A stretch of 64,000 bases of DNA from Fimbriiglobus ruber (GTDB lineage Bacteria; Planctomycetota; Planctomycetia; Gemmatales; Gemmataceae), in assembly GCF_002197845.1 (NCBI RefSeq), contig NZ_NIDE01000014.1, positions 620,001-684,000 on the forward strand, written 5' to 3'. The notes under the pieces are model-generated. The model was not told the DNA's origin and did no database searches. It saw only the letters and a list, made by a program, of their open reading frames with translations. Positions 45,052-54,381 of the stretch are shown in pieces (the first letter of the stretch is position 1; every line of letters begins with the position of its first letter). A program made the translations under genes and the position numbers.

Positions 45052-48000
45052 ATGGCCACCGAAAACCCCTTCGGCTCTCCGACCCCGGACGAACCCAACC
45101 CCCGGTCGAAACCGCCCGCGGCGACTCCTCATTCCGGCGCGACACCCGACACCTCGCACGGCACGGAGGGCGAAGAGGATTTCGTGTTTCTGGAGCCGGA
45201 CGAGGCAGCCGGGCCGACTTATCCTCCGGATCTTCCTGCCCACCCTTCGACGTTATCCACGTCGGAGATTGAACTTCCGGAATTTGAACCGGCGGACGAC
45301 GATCTGGAGTTTCTCAAGACGATCGACACCCACCCACCCGTGCCGGTCGTCCCGCCTGGGGGGTGGTCGCCGGCCGACGACGACGATGACGCGATCGACC
45401 TTGGGGCGTCACTCCCGCCGGACGCGCACGCGTCGTCGGTATCGTTCGCCGGGAAATTTCCGCGCGGTAATGCCAACCCACCGGCTCCGTCCGGAACCGG
45501 CGACGACATCCCGGTGGCCCTTCCGGTCGATCCGGTGGAAGCCCTTAACAGTCTTCCACTTCTGAATCCGACCGGGCCGGGCTCCGGGTGGTTCGACCCG
45601 ACCGACGAGACGACCCACCCCCCGGGTTCTTCCCAGGCCACAAATCAGGGTCCCGGGTCGTCGAACGTGTTCGGTGCCCTCCCGCGGGCCGACGAGGGAT
45701 CCGACGTCGTCTCCAACCTTCACCCGGCGTCCCCGAGCAGCTCCAACATCTTCGACAGTCCGGCCGCCCGCCATTCCGGCATCGAGAGTTCGGCGGCCAG
45801 CAGTTCAAACATTTTCGACCCGTCGCTGCCGGGGTCGAGCCGGTTCTCGAACCCGGCCGAGGCGACCGACCGCGAACGCCAGGACATTCCGACCGCCCTC
45901 CCGGTCGACAGTTCGGTGGCTTCCGGGGACGACGTCTCTGTCGACCAGGACGCCACCCTGGAGCCGTTGAGCGCACTGTACGCGGACATGGACGACGTAA
46001 TTCCCTTCGCCAGTCCCGTGGCCGAGACCCCGGCGGCCCCGGCGGCGACTCACGGGGCCGAGCCCCGGCTCCCGGGCGACGCCCCCGGCTTCCTCATCCC
46101 CGGCGACTCCGAGGCCGACCTCTTCCGCGACGCCACCATCGCCGACTTGAACCTGGAGTCCGTCGGCGCGTCCGCGGTCAACATCCTGCGCCCGGACGCG
46201 GACCCGGGGACCGGCGAACACGACGCCGGCGGGTCGAGCATTTTTGGGGGCCGGACGACCGACCCCGATTCCCTGGTCAACCCCGGCGACCTCCCGCCCG
46301 CGGGGCCGGGCGACGACCGTACCGAGAACATGTTGTACCTGGGGACGACGTGCCCCCGATGGAACAGGCCTCGACGATTTTCGACGAGCCCCCGGCGGGC
46401 ATGGAGTCGCGCGGCGACATTTCGTTCGACCTGCCCGATCGCTCGGCGGCGCAGGCAACGAACAGCAACCCCGACAGCCAACAACTGGACTGGACGCTCC
46501 CGAGCCCGGACAGCGATCTGCAAGTTTCGCAGCGCATGGCCATACCGGACATGGACGAGCCCGACTTCATGGCTCTCGCTGAGCTGGAAGCCGCAGGCGC
46601 GGCGGCCCAACCGCCCGCCCCCAAATCGCGGAACCCGCGGCAACCGCTGTCGGAAACCGCGGGCATCGTCTTCGCCCCGCCCGAAGATCCGGCGGAACCG
46701 ACCTCGGCCGACTACGGACTATCCCCGGACCCCGAACCGGTCGCCCCCAAGGCGGGCAAGAAGGTACGGAAAAAGGCACCCGTCGATGACGCCCCGGTAA
46801 CCCCGGCCGAACCTCGCCAGGGCCGCGGCGGAGCCCTCGTAGGCGGTCTGGCCGGCCTGGTCGCCGGGGTCGGGACGTGTGCCGCGGTCTATTTCAGCGG
46901 TGTCGTACCCAACGCCGAGCCGTCGACTGCGCAAACGCGGTCAGTTTCATCGGTTACGCCGCTCGGTCCTCCGCTCGCGGGCGGCCCCGTCGGACCCGCG
47001 CCGGCTCCGGCGGGCGCCCTCGACGCCCACGCACTCCTGGCCGCAGGCGACCCGGCCGGGGCACTCAAAGTGTTCGACGCGGCCGGCGACGCCGCCACGC
47101 CGGCGGTGAAAGCCGCCCGCGGGCGGGCACGGTGGCTGACCCACGTCCGCGAACTGGCGGACGCGGGCACCGGGGCCGCTCAACCGGGCGACCAGCAACT
47201 GGCCAAGGCCGAAGCCGACCTGAAAGCGGCGGCCGCCGCGACCGGGACGCCCGAAGAGAAGCAGGCCGCCGCCGAGGCCGCCCTGCACCTCGGCCTCATC
47301 AAGGAAGCGACCGGCGACGTCGACGCCGCCCTGGCGATCTACGCCGATGCGGCGACCAGGTTCCCCGAGCGGAAGCAGTGGTTCGAGGCCGCGATCCGTC
47401 GGGCGAAAGCGATGCGGGCCGGGTCGAACAAGACCGCCCGGCTCACTCCGCAACAGGCAGATATCCTCGCCCGCGGCGTCGTCTTCGCGCTCGTCCTCGT
47501 GCAGGCAGACGCGAAACCGGCCGACCCGAAGGCGGCGGCCGACAAACCAGCGGACGACGAGCCGGGCTTCCTGTTCTGGGAGGCGGTGTCGCTGGCGGCC
47601 GACAAGAAATACCCCGAGGCCGTCGAGGCGATCGGCAAGGCCCGGGCGATCCACGACAAGCGCCGGCTCAAGCTCGCCGGCCGCGGCCTGAACCCGCTCT
47701 CCGACCCGCTCGAACAGATCTTCCTCCGCAGCTGCGACGAGATGAAGGCGGCGTGGACACTCGATAACCAGCTCTACGGCGACCCGACCCTCGGCACCAC
47801 CCTGGCCAAGGTCGGCGTGCCCAAGTTCCTCGCCGATTACACAGCCCTGGTCGAGGGACAGAAGAAATACGCTCTTGAACTCAAGGACAAGACCGACAAG
47901 CTCGCCGCGCAGGAAGCCAAGACCGAAGAGGTTACCGCGAAGCTGGGTGAGGCGGACAAGAAGTTAGGCGAAGTCGATAAGAAGTTGCTGGAAACCGACA

Positions 48001-49004
48001 AGAAGCTGAAGGCCGCGACGGACGATCTGGCGAAAGCCGTCGCGGACAAAGACGGCACAGCCAAGGACCTGACCGACGCCAAGAAGGCCCTCACCGACGC
48101 CGACGCCAAAGCCGCGGACGCGCTGAAGAAGGCCAAGGACGCCGACGACCGGTTCGCGGCCGTGGTCAAGGAACTCAAGTCGAACAAGTTGCTCGACGAG
48201 AAGGACGACACCGCGGCTGTACTCGCGAAACTGCCGGACGTACTCCGGAAGGCGGCCGCCACGGCCGTTTCGGGCGACGCGAAGAAGGCGGCCGAGGCGC
48301 TGCTGGCGGCGAAGAAGGAGGCCGACACCCTGCGGGCCGACGCGGAGAAAGCCCGCGAGGCCGTCGCCAAGGCCGAAGTCATGGCGACGAAAGCGATGGA
48401 CGACGCGGCCAAGGCCGTCGACGCGGCCCGGGGCGAGACGAAGGACGCCCTCGCCAAGACGGCTGCCGAGGTCAAGAAAGCGGTCGACACGACCAAGGCG
48501 GCCGCCGCCAGTGAGCAAGCCGCGCTGAAACTGAAGGCTGACGAGGCGACCCAGGCCGCGGCGAAAGCGCAAACCGAGACGGCCCAGAGGGTCGCGCAGG
48601 CCGAGAAGGACGCCGCCCTCAAGCTGGCGCAGCGCGACGAGGAAACCCGCCGCCTACTCGCCGACGCCCGCGCCGGCATCGTCGTCCCGCTGACGTCCGC
48701 CGAGTTGGAAGCGAAGGTACGGGCGGGTCAGATCTACGGGGCGGGCGTCGAACTCTACTTCGAGAGCCGATACGCCGAGGCCGAGACCGCGCTCGCCCGG
48801 GCCACCCAGACGGACGGGACGGACGCGCGGTTCTGGTACTTCCTGGGTCTGGCCCAGTCGGCGCAAGGGAAGTCGCCGGAGGCGGCGTTCAAGCGCGGCG
48901 TGGAACTGGAAAACCGGAACCAGCCGGTGGCCAAGCTCATCGCCGCCGACCTGGAGCGCGTCCAGGGGCCGGCCCGCCAGGCGCTGGCCGCATACCGGCG
49001 GTAG
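45052..49004 (+). CDS. large membrane-anchored TPR/coiled-coil protein with a frameshift
   Basis: The N-terminal frame (45052 to about 46340) gives 430 residues of disordered, Pro/Asp/Ser-rich sequence with repeated SSNIFD motifs. The downstream frame (from about 46345) continues MEQASTIFDEPPAG, reaches a membrane segment (GGALVGGLAGLVAGVGTCAAVYF), then a TPR-like helical region, a long Lys/Ala/Glu coiled coil (about 47860-48660) and a final TPR pair (AGVELYFESRYAEAETALARA). The frames meet at GGGG (46341-46344); adding one G joins them. SSNIFD and STIFDEP on both sides show it is one gene. TGGAG precedes the ATG. Role unknown. Confidence 0.8.
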
Positions 49005-49017
49005 TGGCAGCGGGCGG

Positions 49018-49584
49018 TCAGCGCGGGGGAGCCACGATGGGTCCCTCGGCGATCCCAAACACGATGCGGTTATCTGACGGCCGGTCCCCTTCCAATAGGG
49101 AGACGGTGGCGTACGCCCGGCCGTCGGCCCGGAGTTTGTTTTGGATCGCCTCGGCCGCCCGCTGGTTCGCGTCCGGGTCGAGCGGGCTGCCCTTGCGGAG
49201 CTTGGTGAGGTTCTGGAGTTCTCGCTCGGACAGGTGTTTGTTCCCTAGATACATGACATCACCCACGGTATTACTCAACTCGGCCACGTGGACGAACACG
49301 CACACTTTGCCGTCGGCCGTCAGGACGGTGCTGACGCGCACGCCACTCGGCTTGAACCATCGTGTACTCTTTAACCGGTAGACATCGACCCGCATCGTGA
49401 GCGGGTCGTACTTACTTCCGGCCCGCGTTTTCATCTGGCTGAGAATACTTGCCCTGTCGTGGACCTGGTTGTTGACTGGGATGATGTCGGCCACGATTTT
49501 CCCAGCCAGATCCCGGTCTACAGACGGGTCGGCGATCGCGGCGATTGCGAGGGCGTAGCCAAGGAGTGTGCAGGGGACAATCAT
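49018..49584 (-). CDS. exported POTRA-like protein
   Basis: 188 residues. The signal peptide (MIVPCTLLGYALAIAAIADP) is followed by two POTRA-like beta-alpha units: VADIIPVNNQVHDRASILSQM through DPLTMRVDVYRLKST, then VMYLGNKHLSERELQNLTKL through RADGRAYATVSLLEGDRPSDNRIVFGIAEGP, as in BamA-type or FtsQ-type periplasmic domains. It has no beta-barrel, so it is not BamA itself. The start at 49584 has GGAGG 7 bp upstream. It converges with the large gene at 45052-49004. Confidence 0.8.
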   Translation of the reverse strand: MIVPCTLLGYALAIAAIADPSVDRDLAGKIVADIIPVNNQVHDRASILSQMKTRAGSKYDPLTMRVDVYRLKSTRWFKPSGVRVSTVLTADGKVCVFVHVAELSNTVGDVMYLGNKHLSERELQNLTKLRKGSPLDPDANQRAAEAIQNKLRADGRAYATVSLLEGDRPSDNRIVFGIAEGPIVAPPR

Positions 49585-49898
49585 TCGTCGCCTCCCGAGA
49601 TGAGTCAGCGGCACGGACCGTGTGCCCGACGGAGCCTGATATTCGTCCGCGAAATTGGTGTCAAGTCCACCGCCTCCGCTACCGACAGAGCCCCCTGGTG
49701 TGAAACTGGGTCGTTACCAGTAATCGGAATCGGTCGGTCGGCACGCTCGTCGCCGTCGCCTCGGAGTGTGGCTGGTCGTCCGAGTTTGACGGCAAATCCT
49801 CTCACGAGCCGCGGGCCGACGGTCGCCCGCGCCGCGGTGTTTGGTATGGTAACGGCGTGTTCGCGCGATTTCCGTTCCACGATAAGGGAACCCGACCG

Positions 49899-50678
49899 AT
49901 GTTGCCCGGGATCAAACTGTTCGACCTGACCGGCCGGGTGGCGATCGTCACCGGCGGCTCGAAGGGGTTGGGGCTGGCGATGGCCGCGGGGCTGGCGTCC
50001 GCCGGGGCCGACGTGGCCTTGGTCAGCCGGCACGAGGACGAGGCCCGCGCCGCCGCGGCCGAGTTGGCCCGCGACTTCGGCCGCCGGGCCATCGGCCTCC
50101 GCGCCGACGTGGCGACCCCGGCCGACGTGGACGCGGTCGTCGCCCGGGTACTGGCCGACCTCGGCCGTATCGACATCCTGGTGAACAACGCGGGCATCAA
50201 CATCCGCGGCCCGATCGAGTCGCTGACCCTGGAGCAGTTCCGGCAGGTCCAGCAGGTGAACGTCGAGGGCGTCTGGCTGGCGAGTCGGGCGGTGGTCCCG
50301 CACATGAAGGAGCGGAAGAGCGGCCGGATCATCAACCTCGCGAGTACGCTCGGCCTGGTCGGCCTGAGCGAGCGGACGCCGTACACGGCCAGCAAGGGTG
50401 CGGTCGTCCAGATGACCCGGGCGCTGGCGCTCGAACTGGCCCCGTTCGGCATCACGGTCAACGCCATCTGCCCCGGCCCGTTCCTGACCGAGATGAACCT
50501 CGAAGGTATGAAACAGTACGAATCACAATTCGCCGAAAAAATCGTCGGTGCGACGGCTTTAAAACGCTGGGGAGAACTGTCCGAAATCCAGGGAGCGGCA
50601 ATCTACTTGGCAAGTGATGCGAGCAGCTATACGACGGGAAGTTTGCTCACGGTTGACGGGGGGTGGACGGCTCAATAG
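49899..50678 (+). CDS. SDR-family oxidoreductase with atypical 3' end
   Basis: 259 residues. The Rossmann-fold NAD(P) site TGGSKGLG is at about 18-25, NNAG at about 96-99, the catalytic Ser near STLGLVG and YTASK with the catalytic Tyr and Lys; VDGGW sits at the end. It probably acts on an alcohol or 3-oxo substrate; the exact one is unknown. The start at 49899 was chosen because the Rossmann fold begins shortly after. The last 57 codons (from about 50505) have 25 A/T-ending codons against about 5 in the 57 before, a sign that the end was replaced by integrated DNA. Confidence 0.9.
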   Translation: MLPGIKLFDLTGRVAIVTGGSKGLGLAMAAGLASAGADVALVSRHEDEARAAAAELARDFGRRAIGLRADVATPADVDAVVARVLADLGRIDILVNNAGINIRGPIESLTLEQFRQVQQVNVEGVWLASRAVVPHMKERKSGRIINLASTLGLVGLSERTPYTASKGAVVQMTRALALELAPFGITVNAICPGPFLTEMNLEGMKQYESQFAEKIVGATALKRWGELSEIQGAAIYLASDASSYTTGSLLTVDGGWTAQ

Positions 50679-50745
50679 TTCCGACCTATTTTCTTTTAAA
50701 GTGGGAAGTGGATTGATCTAACCGACCAAGCAGGTGAACAAAACA

Positions 50746-50976
50746 ATGTCTACAGGAACAGATTTTGGGCATGGTGCGAAAGTCCAAACAAAAATTGACG
50801 TCGAGACAAACGTAAGAGGCAAGGCGATAACAATTTCAAAAGGGGCAGTGGGCAAAGTAAGTCAACCTCCCGAATGGGGAACAGGGCAAGATGTATTCGG
50901 CAGATGGGTGGATTTCGGTGATGGTAACGGGCCAGTCCAGATAAAAATTCACGACATTAAAGAAATCAGCGAGTAA
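50746..50976 (+). CDS. small hypothetical protein at the prophage edge
   Basis: 76 residues from the ATG at 50746 (AGGTG upstream); an in-frame GTG at 50734 is possible. It is beta-rich (VQTKIDVETNVRGKAITISK, WVDFGDGNGPVQIKIHDIKE) with no membrane segment. Its low GC resembles that of the next gene. Function unknown. Confidence 0.6.
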   Translation: MSTGTDFGHGAKVQTKIDVETNVRGKAITISKGAVGKVSQPPEWGTGQDVFGRWVDFGDGNGPVQIKIHDIKEISE

Positions 50977-51063
50977 GTAGGTTTCGCATGAACCAAACTT
51001 GCTTTCGGACTGTCATTGTGAAGAATGCTGTCCCCTCTGTTTTATCAGATTGGTTGAATTTCG

Positions 51064-51789
51064 ATGGAAAACCAGCAACAGGCACCTTCTTTTTTGAATC
51101 GAATTGCCGAACGGCAACGGCAAATGGGAGTCATTGCAGATGTGCCCACGTTCTTGGCACAAGCATTTCCCTGTCCTTTTTGTGGTGTGAATGCACATCA
51201 GACTTGGTTCTCGGTTCGTGGTACAGGCTTGACAGACGGGCGTCCTTTATACGGGCCGTTGCCAGAACTTGATACGGCGAACTTTATGTTCTGCTATTGT
51301 GGCACTTGCTCCGGAAAGTCCATTTGGGTTAATGAAAAACTCATCTATCCCTATACTTCGACAGCTCCGATGCCCTCTGGAGATATGCCAGTCGATGTAA
51401 AAACTGATTACATGGAAGCCCGGAATATTTTCGCACAATCTCCGAGAGCCGCCGGAGGCTTGTTGCGGATTGCCTTTGAGAAATTATTACCGTATCTCGG
51501 TGTAACAAAAAACAATCCGCATGATGCGATTGGCGAACTTGTCAAAAAAGGATTAGCGCTCGGGACACATCAGCAAGCGCTGGACGTACTACGGGTTTTT
51601 TCAAATCAAACAGTACACAACGGTTTTGTAAAACTGGAAGATCAGCCCGAGACAGTTGCATTCCTGTTCAGATTGATGAATTATATTATCGAGCAGATGA
51701 TAACACGTCCAAAGGAAATTCAAGCCCTTTACACTAGCATGCCCGCTGACAAATTGGCGGGGATTGATAAGCGGGATAATAAAACTTGA
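51064..51789 (+). CDS. DUF4145-containing protein
   Basis: 241 residues. The N-terminal zinc ribbon (CPFCG near 37-41, CYCGTCSG near 77-84) is followed by a DUF4145 domain (about 120-225: ARNIFAQSPRAAGGLLRIAFEKLL, IGELVKKGLALG, LRVFSNQTVHNG). DUF4145 occurs in restriction and other defence-linked proteins as well as in phage-borne genes, so a defence role at the prophage edge is possible but not shown. It is AT-rich compared with the chromosome. Its 3' end overlaps the converging phage gene by 61 bp. Confidence 0.8.
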   Translation: MENQQQAPSFLNRIAERQRQMGVIADVPTFLAQAFPCPFCGVNAHQTWFSVRGTGLTDGRPLYGPLPELDTANFMFCYCGTCSGKSIWVNEKLIYPYTSTAPMPSGDMPVDVKTDYMEARNIFAQSPRAAGGLLRIAFEKLLPYLGVTKNNPHDAIGELVKKGLALGTHQQALDVLRVFSNQTVHNGFVKLEDQPETVAFLFRLMNYIIEQMITRPKEIQALYTSMPADKLAGIDKRDNKT

Positions 51790-53270
51790 TAACCGGAAGT
51801 CATAATTCGCCACCCCTGGCAAATGAGCCAGGGAACCGCCTTCGCACCCTTCCCACGCCATCCGCCCGCCCAAGTCGTGTCATCGATCAAGACGAGCGAA
51901 TCCGGCCCGAGTAGCCGATACGCTGCCTGAATCTCCGCAAGACAATGTTCCTGGTGTCCGGGCTGGTCGGCGTCCAAGCTGTCGAGATACAACACGTCAA
52001 TCGGTTCGGCTCGACCAGAGAGGTACGCCACCGAATCCGCACCCACAAGATTCAAATGATCAGACCAATCTTTACAGTGGAATCGGGCGGTCTCACAATT
52101 CGCCCGGTCGAGGTCCACGGACGTAAGACACCCTGCGCCACGTCCTTCTAAATAACATCCAAATAAGTACGAACTGTAACCGGCGCTCCAGTCCTCGGCG
52201 CTGCGGACGCATCCGGTCTCGGCGACTTGCGGATTTTTAAATTTTTTCATCTCTCGGAATAGTACGTCGAACGTCTTGTCACGGTCGGCGGTCGGATGGC
52301 CCGGCGGCGTTGCCCTGGCCCGATCCCGCACGAGATGTTGTAAGAGTGCATCTCTGCCCGCCGGGAGTCCGTAGCGTGGTCCTGCGAGCATTCGGAGGGC
52401 ATGGCGTGCGATGTCTTCGGCGGTCGGCATGTCGGCCGCATACTCAATCGTCCCCCATCGCTTGCGCCGCCACACGTTCACACCGCCGTACCGCTTCGGC
52501 ACCATGACGGCGTTCTTGCGTGAGGCACGGGGTAGGGAAACGCACGACGGGTAGAACTGGTGGAAGACACCCAACGCAGGAAGACGAGTCATCGAGGCAA
52601 GGTGATAAGGTCCGCTATCGATCCCGCAAAGCAAACTCGCCCGCTCGTACAGTGCGGCCAGTTCCAAAATGTCCAAGTGCCCAAAGTCAGGTTTCAAATA
52701 CCGAACTCTACCCGATTCGTATTTGACCGTAGGGCAGTCCCAATTCAAAACCACGATGGAACAATCGGACTGATCCAGTAACAGTTTGATTAATTGCTTT
52801 TGAACGTCCTCGGGGATAGATTTTTGCTGCCAGAAATTCACACCCCTCGGGTGAAGCAACAGGATCGGTCCGGGAAGGTCGGCAAGCCATCCATCTACCT
52901 TCTGCCGCATCGCTGGTGTAATCATCGAGTCGAAAGAACTTTCCATGTCGAGGGCTGCCATTTCCTCCCAGAGTTCGGCGGGTGTGCCAAGGTAGGGCAG
53001 TGGCGACAGGTTGAGATTTGAAAACGTCTTGTTCCCGCTGTAATCCTGATCGTCAATCGGGAAATTAAAACCCGCATGATAATCAAACGGATGGTAGTGG
53101 TCTGGTTCGGGATCGTACTCGACGCCGACCGCATCCCAGATGGGTTTCTTGTTCTGTTCGTAGTGGACTTTGAATTCGTAGCCCCGGGCTTGGTACAGCT
53201 TCAGAACATGGGCGATATGAACAACGTCGCCGCAACCGTGATCGAACCACAATTTTAAAATTTTTGACAT
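51729..53270 (-). CDS. glycosyltransferase-9-like plus methyltransferase fusion, phage late operon
   Basis: 513 residues. The N-terminal half (about 1-300) looks like a GT9 (heptosyltransferase-like) glycosyltransferase: the GCGDVVHIAHVLKLY start, LLLHPRGVNFW and the donor-site CGIDSGPYHLASMTRLPALG. The C-terminal half (about 325-495) is a class I methyltransferase-like domain (TSVDLDRANCETARFHCKDW, IDVLYLDSLD, VLIDDTTW). It starts 8 bp after the stop of the cysteine-rich tail-end gene, so it belongs to the late operon. Inferred job: adding and methylating a sugar on the virion or a cell-surface molecule. Confidence 0.8.
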   Translation of the reverse strand: MSKILKLWFDHGCGDVVHIAHVLKLYQARGYEFKVHYEQNKKPIWDAVGVEYDPEPDHYHPFDYHAGFNFPIDDQDYSGNKTFSNLNLSPLPYLGTPAELWEEMAALDMESSFDSMITPAMRQKVDGWLADLPGPILLLHPRGVNFWQQKSIPEDVQKQLIKLLLDQSDCSIVVLNWDCPTVKYESGRVRYLKPDFGHLDILELAALYERASLLCGIDSGPYHLASMTRLPALGVFHQFYPSCVSLPRASRKNAVMVPKRYGGVNVWRRKRWGTIEYAADMPTAEDIARHALRMLAGPRYGLPAGRDALLQHLVRDRARATPPGHPTADRDKTFDVLFREMKKFKNPQVAETGCVRSAEDWSAGYSSYLFGCYLEGRGAGCLTSVDLDRANCETARFHCKDWSDHLNLVGADSVAYLSGRAEPIDVLYLDSLDADQPGHQEHCLAEIQAAYRLLGPDSLVLIDDTTWAGGWRGKGAKAVPWLICQGWRIMTSGYQVLLSRLSIPANLSAGMLV

Positions 53271-53278
53271 ACGGATAT

Positions 53279-53728
53279 TTAGAGTTCAGTGATGGTAAAC
53301 GATACGCTCTGCGGCGGGTCGCAACACTGGTTCACGCCGACGTAGGTGCCCGACAAAAAGAACGGATCGAACGAGGGGAAAACCTGCGTCAAGGGCGGGT
53401 GGGTGTATAGGTCGCCGTTAAAACAACCCGGCCCAATCTTCCAGACTCCCGTCGAGGGATCGTACAAAAGTGAGAAGCCTACCCCGGGCGGGCCGCCTTC
53501 ATCGGGATCACACGGGCAGGAACCACATCCACCAGAGATCGACCAGCAACATGAACCCGAACTAAAAATTGCCGTCTGCGTGAACGTGCCCGGGTTCCCT
53601 TCGGGTAACGACAGAGCGCAGAGTGATCCCGATATTGAGATTGAGAGCGAGAGGTCCGACGGACAAGCCGGAGGCGTTCCGCAGCACGAACACGGCCCGT
53701 AGTTAACCGTCTCGGTCCACGTCGCCAT
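53279..53728 (-). CDS. cysteine-rich phage tail-end protein
   Basis: 149 residues with about 15 Cys, in clusters CSCCGTPPAC, SCCWSISGGCGSCPC and QCCDPPQ. It is Gly/Ser/Pro-rich with beta-strand patterns (SLSISISGSLCALSL, FLSGTYVG). Its start codon overlaps the stop of the Ser-repeat gene, so translation is coupled. By position it is probably a tail-tip or decoration protein; no homology is recognised. Confidence 0.65.
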   Translation of the reverse strand: MATWTETVNYGPCSCCGTPPACPSDLSLSISISGSLCALSLPEGNPGTFTQTAIFSSGSCCWSISGGCGSCPCDPDEGGPPGVGFSLLYDPSTGVWKIGPGCFNGDLYTHPPLTQVFPSFDPFFLSGTYVGVNQCCDPPQSVSFTITEL

Positions 53729-54381
53729 CAGCTACCCCCACAGCTTGTACAGATTTGCGTATAAGTTTTCGTCAGTACGATGTCACCGCCGACGCAAGAC
53801 GCACTGACATCGGTCAAAACAGTTACCATCGTTCCCGCACACGCACACGAACTGCCCGAGCTTGACGACTGCGAACTACTCGATTTGCTTGAACTGGAAT
53901 TACTCGAACTGCTCCCACTCGATGAACTGGATTCACTCGATGAACTGTCCGAGCTTGAACTGTTCGAGGATTGTGAACTGTTGGAACTGTTCGATTCCGA
54001 CGAACCGGACGACGAACTAGACGACCCGGTAGAACATGGCAAACCATCGCTGGCGTGATCGGTAGCGAATACCTGCGTACCGTCGGCCGCCGTCCCGTAC
54101 CTCACGGCCAGATACCGTTGTCCCCGGTTGAGGTCCATGCCGTTCGGGTCAATGGCGTAGATCGTCGTGGAACTGTCGGAAATGGTCGTCCACGCACTAC
54201 CGCTGTACGCCTGCGTGACGCACGGGAAATACCCGTTCGACAGTCGGCAACCAGTAATAAGAACGTGAATAATAAACCGGCCGCCGGTGGGCATACGGGC
54301 GGCCCCGCTTTGCCCCTCGGTCTGGTTTATGACCCGTTGCAAATCGTTATAGGTTTCGTCAGATAAATAATAATTTGGCAT
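53728..54381 (-). CDS. serine-repeat phage tail-end protein
   Basis: 217 residues. The N-terminal domain (1-115, YYLSDETYNDLQRVINQ and FIIHVLITGCRLSNG) is folded-looking. A low-complexity tract follows at about 117-178, built on 4-Ser units spaced by single G, E, N, Q, D or K. A Cys-containing C-terminal end closes it (CACAG, ASCVGG, ICTSCGG). It overlaps both neighbours by 1 bp. The tract is a candidate O-glycosylation site for the adjacent glycosyltransferase; this is inference. Confidence 0.7.
   Translation of the reverse strand: MPNYYLSDETYNDLQRVINQTEGQSGAARMPTGGRFIIHVLITGCRLSNGYFPCVTQAYSGSAWTTISDSSTTIYAIDPNGMDLNRGQRYLAVRYGTAADGTQVFATDHASDGLPCSTGSSSSSSGSSESNSSNSSQSSNSSSSDSSSSESSSSSGSSSSNSSSSKSSSSQSSSSGSSCACAGTMVTVLTDVSASCVGGDIVLTKTYTQICTSCGGS

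Noticed and set aside
53780-54058. Leu/Glu-rich open frame on the plus strand
   Set aside because: It is the antisense of the serine-repeat tract, so its pattern is explained by the repeat.
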